Source: Earliella scabrosa (taxonomy: Eukaryota; Basidiomycota; Agaricomycetes; Polyporales; Polyporaceae). From it: DNA of 64,000 nt. The notes beneath the pieces are model-generated. The model did not search any database. It was given only the letters and a program-made list of their open reading frames with translations, and was not told the DNA's origin. Location: contig JABYQQ010000004.1 in assembly GCA_022605405.1 (NCBI GenBank), forward strand, positions 2,232,001 to 2,296,000, in the 5' to 3' direction. Both the position numbers and the translations under genes were made by a program. How positions within the stretch are numbered: the stretch's first letter is position 1; every line of letters begins with the position of its first letter. Positions 43,593 to 56,879 of this stretch are shown piece by piece.

Positions 43593-45275
43593 ATGTCGAA
43601 CCCCCAGATCGACGACACCACACGCCGGGATTCCAACGCAGAGGACAAAAAGGATCCTTCCCAATCCCCCGAGTACGATGCCGCAGTGTCCGCGGAGGAT
43701 GTGCCGAGCCTGGAGGGGCAGCAGAACCCGACGAAGACTGCGAGACCCCCGCTCGACTACTCTTCCACAGGAGCCTTCCTGGCAAGCGTCGGTAGACGCA
43801 TCGGAAGTATCTTCACAAAACGATTCGTGCTGTCGCTTCTGGCGGGCCAGCTTGTCTCGCTGTGTATCACATGCACGAGCGTTGTGACCACGGAGCTTGT
43901 TAATCGCAACTGGGCGTTGCCGACCACGCAGACCTTCTTCTTGTGAGTCTCCTTCTCTCGAGGTATCTATGTCTATTACACTAAAGTTACGTCGGACCTA
44001 GGTACTTCTCGCTGTTCATCATCTATACTCCATACACGATCTACAGATGTGAGTGCTTTGCTCATGCGACGCACGGATGGGCCTCTTGACATCGTTCCAG
44101 ATGGGTTTATGGGTTGGTTAAAGATGGTCTTCAGGGACGGGTGGAAATGTGAGTAGTCCATGATCCTCTGGTCCATATAGCTCCTCTCTGACTGTGTACG
44201 GTGCCCCTCAAGATTTCATCCTGGCGGCATGCGACGTCGAAGGCAACTTCCTGGTCGTGAAGGCGTACCAGTACACGACTCTATTGTCCTGCATGCTGCT
44301 CGACACCATGGCGATCCCCGTCTGCCTCTTCTTCTCCTGGCTCTACATGCGTCCAAAATACCGTTGGTCACAACTCGTGGTACGTACTCCGTGTCATTGA
44401 GTCTTGTCGAGACAAGGGGAACTCACGGTGATCGTACAGGGCGTGGCCATTTGCCTGGGGGGGATGGGCATGCTCGTTGCCTCGGACCAGATCACGGAGA
44501 AGGATTGGCCTGCGCTCAGCCGCACCAAGGGGGACATCTTCATGCTCGTTGGCGCGTCGCTCTACGGCTTCAGTACGTTTCCATATCCTATCATATCACT
44601 ACTTATAGCGTACTGATATCCAACCAGCGAATGCGACGGAGGAGTTCTTCGTCCGCAAGTCCCCGCTCTACGAGGTTGTCGGACAGATGGGAATGTGGGG
44701 CGTCCTCATCAACGGCATCCAAGCGGCCGGTCTTGAGCACAAGGACATGACCAAGATGAGCTGGAACGGCGAGAACAGTGCGTAGTCTTCATGTTGACGC
44801 TTTGTGCTGATGCACCATGGCCTGACGTCCCCTCTCATAGTCGGGCTGCTCTTTGCGTACACCGCGGCGATGTTCATCCTGTACACCGTCGCGCCGATTC
44901 TGTACCGGATGGCGTCGTCCGCGTACTACAATCTCAGCCTGCTCTCGTCCGACTTTTACGGCCTCATATTTGGGCTGTTCCTCTTCGTGCGTTCTGTTCA
45001 TTCGCACGATGAGCCTTCACTGACTTGCTCGGCGCGACAGCACTACCAACCCTACTGGCTGTACTTCATCGCCTTCGCCGTTATTATTGTCGGTCTTGTC
45101 GTCTACTTCTGGCAAGCTACGCGTACGTCTACGTCCTCCCCAGCTCTGAAGTACAAATAGGTCCTGATCGTATGCGTCTGCAGCGGAAGAGCAAGGCAGG
45201 CTCGATGTCCGTGCACCCGAGTACGTCAACGCTCGTGAGGGCGAGCGCACGAACCGAGTCGTTGGCCAGGTATAA
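43593..45275 (+). CDS. SLC35F-type solute transporter (DMT superfamily)
   Basis: Predicted ten-helix carrier of the drug/metabolite transporter superfamily; SLC35F1/F2/F6-like proteins sit in Golgi, endosomal or plasma membranes and most substrates are unknown. The ATG at 43593 begins a hydrophilic roughly 80-residue tail (MSNPQIDDTTRRDSNAEDKK). Membrane segments follow: FVLSLLAGQLVSLCITCTSV, YFSLFIIYTPYTIYRYGFM, the EGNFLVVKAYQYTTLLSCML block, DTMAIPVCLFFSWLYM, GVAICLGGMGMLVAS, DIFMLVGASLYGF, IGLLFAYTAAMFILYTVAP, and HYQPYWLYFIAFAVIIVGLV. The conserved pattern NATEEFFVRKSP and the STxLL-type helix pair fit SLC35F. The last exon encodes EEQGRLDVRAPEYVN with TAA 45273-45275. At least eight introns were read. 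Confidence 0.88.
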
Positions 45276-45657
45276 GGCCTGGCTGGAGACTTCACGATTA
45301 GACACGACGGGATCCAATGGAGTCGATTACGACGAGTGTACCGCTAGTCGCGACGTGTGTCAGTCGACAGGCTACTCAGAACGAGGGCTATCTGTTGTAC
45401 GATACACTTTGTATTTTGGGTTATGTAGATCTGCTCGATCTAGATTCAGACGGAGGTGCAGGAGCGCGATGCAAGAGAACATGTCCGATGGTGAGGATAA
45501 GGATAAGGAGTGAGGATGTGAGCTGTGTGGAACCAAGAATACATGTCACTGCGCGAACAGTACTAGTAGTACAGGATTAGATTCTTTCCGACGGATGGGT
45601 CAAGAGTGGAGAAGTGGTGAAGAGTCGACCTGGGGCGGGCGCTGAGGATAGCAGACC
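45276..45657. other. Convergent 3' flanks of the SLC35F-like gene and the small coiled-coil gene
   Basis: These 382 nt between two facing stop codons contain no recognisable gene; they presumably hold both 3' UTRs. Confidence 0.5.
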
Positions 45658-46522
45658 TCAGACGAGCCGACGGGGAGGTTCTTGCTTCTTCTTCTCTTCC
45701 TCCAGCTGGCGCTGCCACTCCTCGAACTGCTTGAACTTGGCCTCGCGGAGCGCTTGCAGCTCGCGCTCTTGTTGCTCGCGTTGCGCACGGTGCTCAGCCA
45801 GTTTCTATTCCACGGTGACACAAGCCATATGTCAGTCAACATTATCGGACGCAAGACAGACGTAGCATGTGGAGGACTCACAGCCTTGAGGCTCTCGACT
45901 GTGACCAGGAGGTTATTGAGCGTGGCCTCGGACAGCTCCGTGATCTATCAAGGAAAGTCAAAGTAAGCCAACCCGTCTGTCTGGACACAACACCCGAATT
46001 GCCAAACTTCGATGCACGGCTTCGGCATCAGGGCGATGGACCAAGGAGGAGACTTACGGTGTCAGTCGCCTGCTGCACAACATCCTTCTCGGGTGCGTTC
46101 TCGATCGACGGGGGAACGGGTGTCGGCGGACCCCACGCGCCATCCGGGCGGGGGTTCGCGCCCCTGTTCCGACCCCACTTGTCCCAAGGCCCGCCCGAGT
46201 TTTCCTGGCCCGGCCACGAGCCCTTCCCCCAATGTCCCCACCCCCATCTGTCCCACTTATCCATGGCTCCCGGCGCAAGCTGAGGCTGCTGGTTCTCCTG
46301 GCCTGGCGCGGGCTGCTGAGCGTTGGGCAGCGGAGACGGTGCACCGGGAGCGGGGTAGGCGTTCTGTGGGATGCGGTCGCGCCCGCAGTGCCGCGCTTCG
46401 TACCAGCCGTGGTACTCCTTGTGAGCGTGCCACCAGGTCGCGGTGCCTGCGCCGAGGACGAACCATACGAGGCGGGATGCCCCGCGGGAGCATCGGTACA
46501 TGGGGTGCCAATGGCGGTACAT
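45658..46522 (-). CDS. Small membrane-anchored, Trp/Pro-rich protein with C-terminal coiled coil, unknown function
   Basis: I do not recognise this family by name. The ATG at 46522 begins MYRHWHPMYRCSRGASRLVW and runs into one hydrophobic segment (VWFVLGAGTATWW, about residues 18-30) with basic residues before it, compatible with a mitochondrial or other N-terminal anchor. A Pro/Gln-rich stretch and an odd Trp/Gly-rich stretch (DKWDRWGWGHWGKG) follow. Two short exons then give ITELSEATLNNLLVTVESLK and a coiled coil, EHRAQREQQERELQALREAK to EEWQRQLEEEKKKQ, ending EPPRRLV and TGA 45658-45660. The splice joins keep frame, and alternating structured and disordered parts look like a real fungal protein. 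Topology and location are inference. Confidence 0.7.
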
Positions 46523-47251
46523 CGCGATGGCTCTTGATCAGAACGAGGAGGCGATAGTCTGGTGTGGCGGGTGAGGGATTGAATGCCGACGAAATGGGCG
46601 ACGAACTCACGACGGTGCTGCACGGGCGGGGATATATACGGAGGTGCCAGTGATGCGGGGGGGGGGGGGGGGGGGGCGCGCCGCCGTGTGTCGTAGGGCT
46701 TCGGGCCCGGAGGACGCGTGAGCGTGCGGTGGGTGCTCGGCGAGAGGAGATGTAGGGGATGCCGGGGGAGGCGTGTGCAGTCTTAACGGATCGGCGGGGG
46801 CAGCGCAAGTCCGAGCGGAATATAGCCTCATGCCGCTATGGCCATGACTTCCGGCGAACGGCGACAGTAATATGCAGACAGTTTGACAGTCAGAAAGGGA
46901 CGAGGATGGGGCCGGACTAGTTCGTCAACAAGAGGCTGCCGAGGCGACGCTGGAGAGGACATGCATGCGGAGACGTCAGAGTAATTTCGTGGTCTCTCTC
47001 TGCGCTGACATGACTGCCGCCATCGGCGTACGTCTGCTGCCGAGCGCCTCGCTGTGACGCGGTCGTCCGGCCCGTGCCACGCTGTGACAGGCGTGACCTC
47101 ACGCGTCAAGAACTTGTCCGCTTGAGCCGGAATCGCCTGCGAGGTGACCAAGACTCTAACCACCACGGCCTTCTACATTTCCCCACCAGCGACTCAGTGG
47201 GAAACGCGCATACGTACTGCCTACTTGCCGAGTCTTTGACTTCCTTCGCAC
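46523..47251. promoter_or_regulatory. Divergent promoter region, 46.5-47.3 kb
   Basis: These 729 nt separate two divergent genes. Besides the TATA/G-tract pair near the left gene, the stretch around 47041-47105 has repeated TGACGCG/GTGACAG-like words that could be CRE-like sites. No RNA gene was seen. Confidence 0.4.
46631..46676 (-). promoter_or_regulatory. TATA box next to a 20-nt G/C homopolymer tract
   Basis: On the minus strand a TATA-like CGTATATATC (46631-46640) lies about 110 nt before the ATG of the small coiled-coil gene. Just upstream, a run of 20 C (20 G at 46657-46676 on the plus strand) abuts it. Such runs exclude nucleosomes or vary in length; any effect here is inference. Confidence 0.5.
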
Positions 47252-48448
47252 ATGACATCTCAGAAGCAGCAGAAGAAGCTGCCACTCGTTGCCGAGAGGA
47301 CGCGTCTCGAAGACTCAGCGGCTGACCCACCTCCATCCCGTCGCGAGTATGTTCGATGTCGGGTCCTGCACGATCACATCGAAAGAAGTCTGCGGAAGCC
47401 GTCGTCGTCTAAGGTAGCTCATCATATGATCCAGATATGTTGAACCTCGGCTTTCAGCTCACACTGACTCGAAGTCCTTTCGTTAGATTCTTCCACAGAG
47501 CCTTGCATTGGCATCCCTTGTACACTATGCATCTCGGGATGATGACGAAGATAGACGTCTCCCTGGTGGCGTGACCACCACTGATCTAAGCGAAGTCGCT
47601 CCTGTGCCTCCTCCCGTACGTCTATAACTGCATAGCATCCACTGGCACTCCTCGTGACGCTCTGATCGAACGCAAGGTGCTCAGCCCTCGCGCATGCCAA
47701 CAGCTTGAGGGAGAGCTCAAGCAGACTCTGTTCTCAATCTCCGATTACTATACCGAGGAGACAGGTGAGCCACACCGTCGTGATCTTCATGCAGGCTGCT
47801 CACACCCGAGTATCACGCTCAGCTGCAGAAGACGACGACGAACGATTGGAACGCGCGTTGGATCTTCATGAGCAAATCCGCTCACGCCACAAAAGCATCC
47901 TCCAGAAGGAAGCATCACTTGAGGACACTCGTAGTCGGGTGCTCGCCCTCATCGACAGCATCAATAAGGTGCGATGTCCTGCCGCTCAGCCAGCGCTGGT
48001 CTCAACCCAGCAAAATGCATAGGCCCGCCCCACTCTTGAATCCAAGCTGTTAGAGGCCCTCACGGACCTCCCGCCTCAACTCTATGCCTCCAGAGCAGCG
48101 CAAGCAGACGTAGTCGCTGCGACCATCGAGACAGCCCTCTTGAAGCTATCGCTTGTCCGCGCACGGGCATATGGAGCGCTCTACGGCCACACGCCCCCGG
48201 ACCAACCAGACCTCACGGTGTCTCGTGCGGTCGGTGCCGCGTATGAGAAGCTCAAGGAGAGGCAGCGCGCGCAAGAGACAGAGATGGACAGGCTCGATCG
48301 CCAGATCGAGGAATACGAGGGCATGTTGAGGCTGGTGGACGGGAGAGACGGGAGCTTCGCGCAGGTGGTGAAGGACATGGCGAGGGTCAAGCGGGAGACG
48401 GAGGAGTGCAGGAGAGATCTGAGGAGATTGGGCTGGACTGGCGACTGA
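47252..48448 (+). CDS. Coiled-coil protein, unknown function
   Basis: I do not recognise the family. The ATG at 47252 begins MTSQKQQKKLPLVAERTRLE. A frame-consistent model joins the first exon (to about 47414, ending KPSSSK) to ILPQSLALASLVHYASRDDD, then LEGELKQTLFSISDYYTEET, VSRSAAEDDDERLERALDLH to EASLEDTRSRVLALIDSIN, and a last exon ARPTLESKLLEALTDLPPQL to DLRRLGWTGD with TGA 48446-48448. The product is about 290 aa, mostly helical, with a long coiled coil in the last 70 residues (YEKLKERQRAQETEMDRLDR). Size and helix pattern would suit a kinetochore, spindle or tethering-complex subunit, but no motif proves this. The second intron's acceptor is uncertain. Confidence 0.65.
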
Positions 48449-49353
48449 CGCCCGCTCTTCTTCAATCGCAAGGTGTGTCATCGCTGTGCCTGCGGTTCTG
48501 TAGTTCCAGGTATGTGTCCCCCGGACGGTCTGTTCACGGCTCAATACAGGATACTTTTGCCCTACTATACGGACTCACGCACACGACGTCGTAGTTGACT
48601 GTCTGTGTTGTGGCCTGGCGTAGGCCTCGCCGACAATCAATCCGACTCCTCCGGCAATACAGTGGCACTAGGACGGTACCTGGCAACCCTTTATGCAGAT
48701 GCATCGAAGCTCGAAAACGCATTCCCGTTCCATAACATCAAGCCTTCAAGTTGTCGCACGATCGCGTGGACACGGAGCGCATATAGCCTGTGTCCCGGTT
48801 GCCACTTGGTGCGCACGTCCATGGACCAGGGCCGTCCATCCATCACTCACGCGAGCCTTGCCCCTTCAAGTATGTGTCTCGGGTCTTCCAAGCACGTCGT
48901 ACTCGACCGCCGGTCCGGCATACATAGTGCTAATACCGAGACGACCTCGCCTGGTAGGACGTATCCAGCACCCGCAACGTTCTCGCGTTCGACGTCCGTT
49001 AGCTACACCACCAACGACTCGACCTACACTTATGTAAGAAGCTGAGCTCTAGACTCTAGTGAGGGATGTCCAGCCGCGGAGCACCATTGGTTTGTTTTGG
49101 AGTAGGGCACCACATAATGAGATAAAAGCGAGTGTGTCAACGCTACAATCAATTCATACTTCTCGTCCTCTACACAACGCATTACAGAACATATGCCGTG
49201 GCCGGGCGAAAGCCATCGGCATGCTTCGTGATCGTGAATACAACAATGATGGTGATGGTAAGAACACAGTTGCGACAGTTAGAGATACCATGCGAGATGA
49301 GAGGAGGAAAGCGAGAAGAGACCGAGGGGAAAGAGAAACCACGTCTAAGTCGT
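48449..49353. other. Convergent 3' region between the coiled-coil gene and TEF1
   Basis: About 900 nt with no supported gene. Plus-strand ORFs at 48605-49045 and 48693-49037 overlap in two frames without domain-like sequence. The right part includes the TEF1 3' UTR. Confidence 0.45.
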
Positions 49354-51110
<1,757 letters not shown>

Positions 51111-51123
51111 TTTTGATGTAGAT

Positions 51124-51283
51124 CTACGAGAAGCAGAGTTAGTACACCGCGAAACTGGATGGGTTGTACACGGTACCCGGCCGCATAGATAGCAAACGAG
51201 CGCGCAAAAGCAGCTGCTTTTGCGCCTCAATTGCTACCTCGGCAGGGGCTACCAACATACAACGAGGAAGAAAAACGACTCAC
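51124..51283 (-). promoter_or_regulatory. TEF1: Probable 5' UTR intron of TEF1 with a 24-nt perfect palindrome
   Basis: On the minus strand, GTGAGTCG at 51283-51276 fits a donor and CTTCTCGTAG ending at 51124 fits an acceptor, with a CTAAC branch-like word 15 nt upstream; the exon then leads in 13 nt to the start codon. Inside lies a perfect palindrome at 51202-51225: GCGCAAAAGCAG followed directly by its complement. Leader introns are common in fungal TEF1 genes. The donor choice is inferred. Confidence 0.55.
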
Positions 51284-53604
51284 ACAAAAGAAAGTGTAAG
51301 GAAGTGAGGGAGATCGAGGGGGGGAGATGACGGTAAGAGGAAACTGGAGATGGACGGGATCTTGAGGTTTATGTACCCTAGGACGGCCGCTAAAATTTCA
51401 GATGATCGATAGAGATCTTTGCTGATTACAACCCTCCACCCATGCCCGGCCGGCGCCGGCGGCGCACCGGAGTCACCGTCGGCCTTCGTTAGCGCCGAAC
51501 TTTGAGCCGCAATCGTTTGGCAATCGTCTATGTAGACCCTTCCGAAACAAGTCTCACAGACAAAATACATTCTGCTATTGCACATGACTGGCTCTGACAC
51601 ACGCGGATAATGGCAATGGTTACATTGTAGCTCACCGTCAATGTGAGGGTTGAGGTGTGTACCCATTGCGGTCATGATCGAGTCAAGACAAATATCACTG
51701 CGTCCTCCGACACGGAAGCTCCGGACGATGGATGGTGGAGAGATAGCACCAACCGAGGTCAGGGCCATGCCTGCCTGCAGGACGCGAAGCCATCAGATAA
51801 CATACCGTACCCGCAGAAACAGCTAATCGTGTGGGTTCCTTGAGCACCCTCGACCCGCACGCACTCGACACGCCCCCCACCCAGCTTCTAACGCAGGTCA
51901 TGAGTCCAAGTCCCGAACAAAATTGGCTTAAGATGTCGTTGAGAAGGTCGACCATGCGTTTCACGCCGAACTCCCAACAATGTCGACGGACCTGCGTCGC
52001 GGCGCCGGCGTTGTAGCCTCAATGACAATGTAGCGCCCCCGCTATCAAGCTGTTCACGCCTTCCACTGACCATCTTGCGTTCATTCAGTTGCGATGAGTA
52101 GACGCGCCAACGAGTGGCGGCTAGAGTTCCTCGGAGTCGAACACTCTCCTGAGCTTCTCATGCTGTAAAGAGGCACGCTACGATGAGCACCACGTACGCA
52201 ACGACGTCCAAATCCCAGACGCTCGCAAGGTGTCGGGATCGCCATAATACGATTTCTCATGGGTGAGAACCATCGACGCCTGACAAACAACTGATATGAG
52301 TACTCACGGCCCACTCACCTTTCTTGATGCAGGCCGGAGCTTCCGAAGTCGATGCAAACCCGCGTCCCGAGCGGTCCGAGGACCATCTTCTTGTACATGA
52401 GGCTTCTCGGCGCCACATAATCATGTTGAGGGTGGACAGGCTCTCCAACGCCTGTCGAAGTTCGAAGTAGCATGGCGACAGCGCTTGCGATCTGGCTGGG
52501 ATGCATTCGGATAAGAACTGGGCTTAGCCTGTTCGGATGGCTCTCCATGCGGTCTACAGGTCTGAGCACGATGACAATTCGTCAAGTTGTGGCTCGTGTG
52601 CATAAGATAGTAAGTGGAATTCTCTTCGCACTCAGGGCAGCTATTCTTGTGACCGCTGGTGAGTTCCCGTCCTATCCGACCGTGCTAATAGATCTTGCTT
52701 CCGTTGATGGCGTCTTTGCCTGCCGCTTCCAGTAGCGCAGGGTAGGTGATAATCTGTAAAATGACCGAGTGGCAGGTTGTATCTGGGTTAATGAGATGGA
52801 TATGGAAGTATTAGCCCGTCTTCATGACACTCCACCAACTCACGTACGTGGCCGAGCTGGCGTCCGATGACACACTCGGCGATGCAACGATCGCCCACTG
52901 GAAGAAGTCCCATCCACGAAATTGAGATCTGGAGCAGTCGAGTGGACGTGAGTGATGCAACAGAAATACTATAGAAATCCTGACGTTGGTAGCGACCGCA
53001 AGCGCCGTATGCACAACTCGCGCAGTGTCCGGTCCTTGGACGCATATGAGGTCATTTGGTCATCCTCGTCCTGGTATGAGTTGTTCGACTGGCAGCCGGG
53101 ACCAATTGCTTGAATGGAAGGAAACCATACTATGTAGCGGCGCGGTACAATCGGGCGATGGATGAGAGTAATGGTATCCATGGCTAGTCGTCGTCCACTG
53201 TAAGAAACGGATTCAATGGTGAGGAATGGGGCAATAGAAAGAACAGAGATATACGAGAGAGAGGGGGGGGAGTCGCACGTAGGCCGTGAAGAGTCTGGGA
53301 AGCGCAAGATCACGAGCGAGACGGCCGAGTCGGAGGAGTGCTAGACGGGTTGAGAGGGATCAGTGTTCACCCGTGCGCTCCGTGTTCGCGTTGTTGCTGT
53401 CTTTACACTCGAACGATCAGGGTGAGTGAGTGACCTCGCAAGATGCCCCCACATGTAAGCCTGAGGCCTGAAGACCATGTTGCCAGTTGGTTCAATGTTG
53501 AATGGACTATTCAGCTGAAGCGCCCATCCGTACGATGACGAGAAGGCGAAGTTCTCGGCGTCTAGTCCCCCTTCCTTTCCACCACATTGCTGCAGTTCAT
53601 ACAT
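51280..53604 (-). other. Unresolved stretch upstream of TEF1; possible multi-exon gene(s) on the minus strand
   Basis: About 2.3 kb without a gene I can assemble. Several minus-strand blocks look protein-like. Near 53604-53435, a start [20 protein letters not shown] continues to PFNIEPTGNMVFRPQAYMWG. Near 52950-52790 there is LQISISWMGLLPVGDRCIAE. At 52560-52320 there is SLMYKKMVLGPLGTRVCIDF. At 51768-51500 a stretch with C-x2-C pairs (LQCNHCHYPR, YFVCETCFGRVYIDD) resembles a zinc ribbon. No single splice model keeps all in frame, and the last ORF runs into the pyrimidine-rich TEF1 promoter. It may be one gene, two, or decayed remnants. The right end lies only 30 nt from the PRP40 start, so a shared divergent promoter would be extremely short. 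Confidence 0.3.
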
Positions 53605-53634
53605 CGCACTCAGCTCCTGGTTGGCCGCTATTGC

Positions 53635-56600
53635 GATGAACGTCTGGGTAAGTGTTTTGCATCTCTACATCTCACTGTCTCTCACTGGCTTCCAGACGGA
53701 GCATCGAAACCCAGAGGGTCGGACGTATTGGTTCAATACTAATACAAGGGAGAGTGTATGGGAGAAGCCAGATGGTGAGTGGGCCTTTCGCGTGCTTACA
53801 TTTGACAAGAACTTCTCTATATTCTTTTTCATCAGATTTGAAGACTCCATTTGAGGTGCGTACAGTCATTGGCAATTGAGAAAGTTGCGTTCATCCTCGA
53901 TCATTCTGAACAGAAAGCTCTCAACCAAACCAAGTGGAAGGAGTACTTCTCGGGAGGAAGGAAATACTACTACAATGTGAGAATTTGCGTACTGCTCGTA
54001 TGCCGCAGCTGACGATCACTTCCTCCGTGTAGACCGAGACGAAGGAGTCAAAATGGGACATGCCAGATGAGTTGCTCTTGCTTCTAGAGAAGGTTGAGAA
54101 GGAGGGGAAGGGGGCTGCTTCATCTGCTTCTGCACTCGTGTACGTCTTGCTATTCTCCTGATTCTCCGTCTGACTTACATGGTGGCTAGTCCCACTGGTG
54201 CAACTGGCTTCGCCACTGGCGGGGCCGGGGCGACACAAGGTGCTCCCAACGCTCTCGGAGGGACTGATCCATCCTCATTCCCACCCGGTTCCCAGCCATT
54301 GCAATTGAATGGGCAGAACGGCGCTGTGGGCCTCCACACCGGCGCACTCCCGTTCGCCCCATCGAGCGTGTTGCCCGCGCGCCCGAACCTGCCTGATGAT
54401 CCAGTCATTCCTCATAATGGCTTCGCGACCGTGGAGGAGGGGGAGAAGGCATTCGTGCATTTGTTACGGAAGGCGGGCGTGGATGCCAACTGGACATGGG
54501 ACCAGACTATGCGGGCCATCATCACCGATCCCCTCTACAAGGCTCTGAACACGTTGGCGGAGAAGAAGGCGGCATGGCAAAAGGTGCGATCTTTGTCTGG
54601 TTATCCTCCATGACCTCTCCCCTAATCCACTGCCTGTAGTATACGGACGGCCTCCGGGCGAAGGAGCAGGAGGAAAGGGAGGCTCGTTTGGCCAAGCTTC
54701 GTCCGTCCATCCGCAACATGTTGAAGGGCAATCCCAACGTGTTCCACTACACCACCTTTGCTACCGCTGATAAGTTGTTCGCTCAGCATCCCATCTGGCA
54801 GCAGGCAAAGATTGAAGCGGAGCGCAAGCTCATCTTTGAGGAATATATCGCCGAGCTGAAGCAGCGGGAAGTGGTGCGTAGTCTGATCATTCTCACTGTC
54901 ATCCAGATCGACTTACAAAGATGTTTGGCGTATTGCAGCAAGAGAGCCGCGCCGCCCGTGCTCGTAGCATCGCAAAGATTGTCGCTTTGTTCAAACGCCT
55001 CGACGTTGACGTCCTCACCCGGTGGCGAGCTGCTCATCACATGGTCGTCGATTCTGACGAATGGAAGGACGATCCCGAGCTGCAGAAACTCCCGACTTTG
55101 GACATCCTGCTAGCATTCGAAGACTATAGCCGGGTCCGGGAGCGAGAATTCGAAGAGCAAATGCGGAGGCGTCAGGTCGAGAAGACCCGCAAGGAGCGCA
55201 AAGCCCGAGAGGCGTTCAGGGTAAGCGAACTGCTGTGCGCATATATCATGCATTCGTGTGTTAACAAAAGCACTACAGGAACTGCTCAACAAGATGGTGG
55301 AATCCGGAGAGATCAAGGCCCGGACGAAGTGGAAGCAGGTCTACCCGTCGTTTGCCAATGACAACCGTTACCTCGATATGCTTGGCAACCCTGGTTCCAA
55401 CCCTATCGAACTCTTCTGGGATGCCGTCGATGCGCTCGACCAGAAACTTGACGCGAAGATTGCCATCGCCGACGGTGCTATCAAGCGTCATAATCAGGCA
55501 CTGGAGGACAAGATGAAGGAAGATGGCGACGACGCTGGCGAGGGTGCGACACCCGATGTCAAGCCCTTCGACGTCGGTCCGGATACGACTGAAGAGGAGT
55601 TCCTCAACATCGTGAAGTCGGACTCGGATGAGAGTGTGAAGACTTTGTCTGAAGATGATCTGAAGGAAATCTTCCAATCGGTATGTTATATGCTGGCGTC
55701 TTAACGTTCACCAGTCCTAATACTCGGTTTAACAGCTGCACGACGTCGCTGTCAAGAAGCAAGCAGACGAGAAGCGCAGGGCGGAGCGCAAGCAGCGTCA
55801 CCTTCAGGATGATCTTCGCTATGCCCTCAAGAAGATACCCGAGCTTCACGATGCGAATATGTCCTACGAAGAGGTCAGTGTCATCACACGCTCTCCGAGT
55901 TGCTCAAGCTTATGTTCTTTCACAGGCTCTTCCCCACATGGAAGAACTGCCCGAGTACAAGGCCATCGAGGACGAGGAGGGCAGGAAGGCGGCGTTCGCG
56001 AAGTTCGTCAAGAGGCAGAAGGCAGGTCTGACGCGACGCCCTGCATGTGAGTTGCCAGGCTCATCGTCAATATGCGCATTCACAGGAACGCCTGCGAGAA
56101 CGCGAACGTGAGGCGTCCGAGGATGGCGGTTCGACCACGAGCCGTCGTCGCAAGGAGCCGGCAAGAGAGCGCGAACCCGAGCGTGAACGCGACCGCGAGC
56201 GTGACCGGGAACGCGACAAGGAGCACCGCGACCGAGACCATGAACGAGACCGATACCACGACCGCGACAGCCGGAGTGATCGCGATCGCAGGCCCCACGA
56301 CCATGATAGCCATCGGGAGTCGCGCACGGCAGACAAAGAGTACGGTAGGGAACGGGACTACTCCAAGGATCGAAGCTACAGAGACCGCGAACGCGACAGG
56401 GACAGGGAGCGAGACCGTGACAGGGACTACTACAGGTCTTCGAGGCACCGGGACTATGACAGGGACGAGCGTCGACGCGACCACAGAAGTACACGCGACT
56501 GGGATGAAGGCTACAGCGCTCCCGACAACGTGGCACCCTACAGGGAGCGAGAGCGAGGCGACTCGCTCTACCGAGAGCCTGATCCTCGCGAAAAACGCGA

Positions 56601-56812
56601 CCGCGGCGCGTACGAGGAACGTCCGTTTGATGAGCGGGATCAAAAAGTATGTCTGTCGTTTTCAGTGACGTGTATGACTGACCCTTACATATTATTCATC
56701 GTTGCAGCGGGCACGCTACAGCATTCCTCCGGAGGCCTTGCCAGCTGAGAAACCTGCCGCACCTGTCGAACCGCCTCCGCGTGCTGAGACTCCTGAGGAG
56801 GGCGAAATCTGA
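53635..56812 (+). CDS. PRP40: Prp40, U1 snRNP-associated WW/FF-domain splicing factor
   Basis: Bridges the U1 snRNP at the 5' splice site to branch-point-binding protein and to RNA polymerase II. The ATG at 53635 opens a 12-nt coding exon (MNVW) spliced to the first WW domain, [26 protein letters not shown] second WW domain follows ([27 protein letters not shown]), then a Gly/Ala/Pro linker. FF domains come next: [80 protein letters not shown] and [20 protein letters not shown]. The tail (56086-56640) is a long Arg/Glu/Asp-rich repeat, and the protein ends PEEGEI with TGA 56810-56812. WW-WW-FFn order is diagnostic. At least nine introns occur. It converges on the bL21m gene with only 67 nt between the stops. 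Confidence 0.94.
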
Positions 56813-56879
56813 GCTTTGTTGCGCGACGGATATATTAGTATGCCATGTATGCTATGAGACTCCATGATTGCGAGTAATG

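Noticed and set aside
48605..49045. 146-codon plus ORF between the coiled-coil gene and TEF1
   Set aside because: No domain, a competing overlapping frame, and position in a convergent 3' region.
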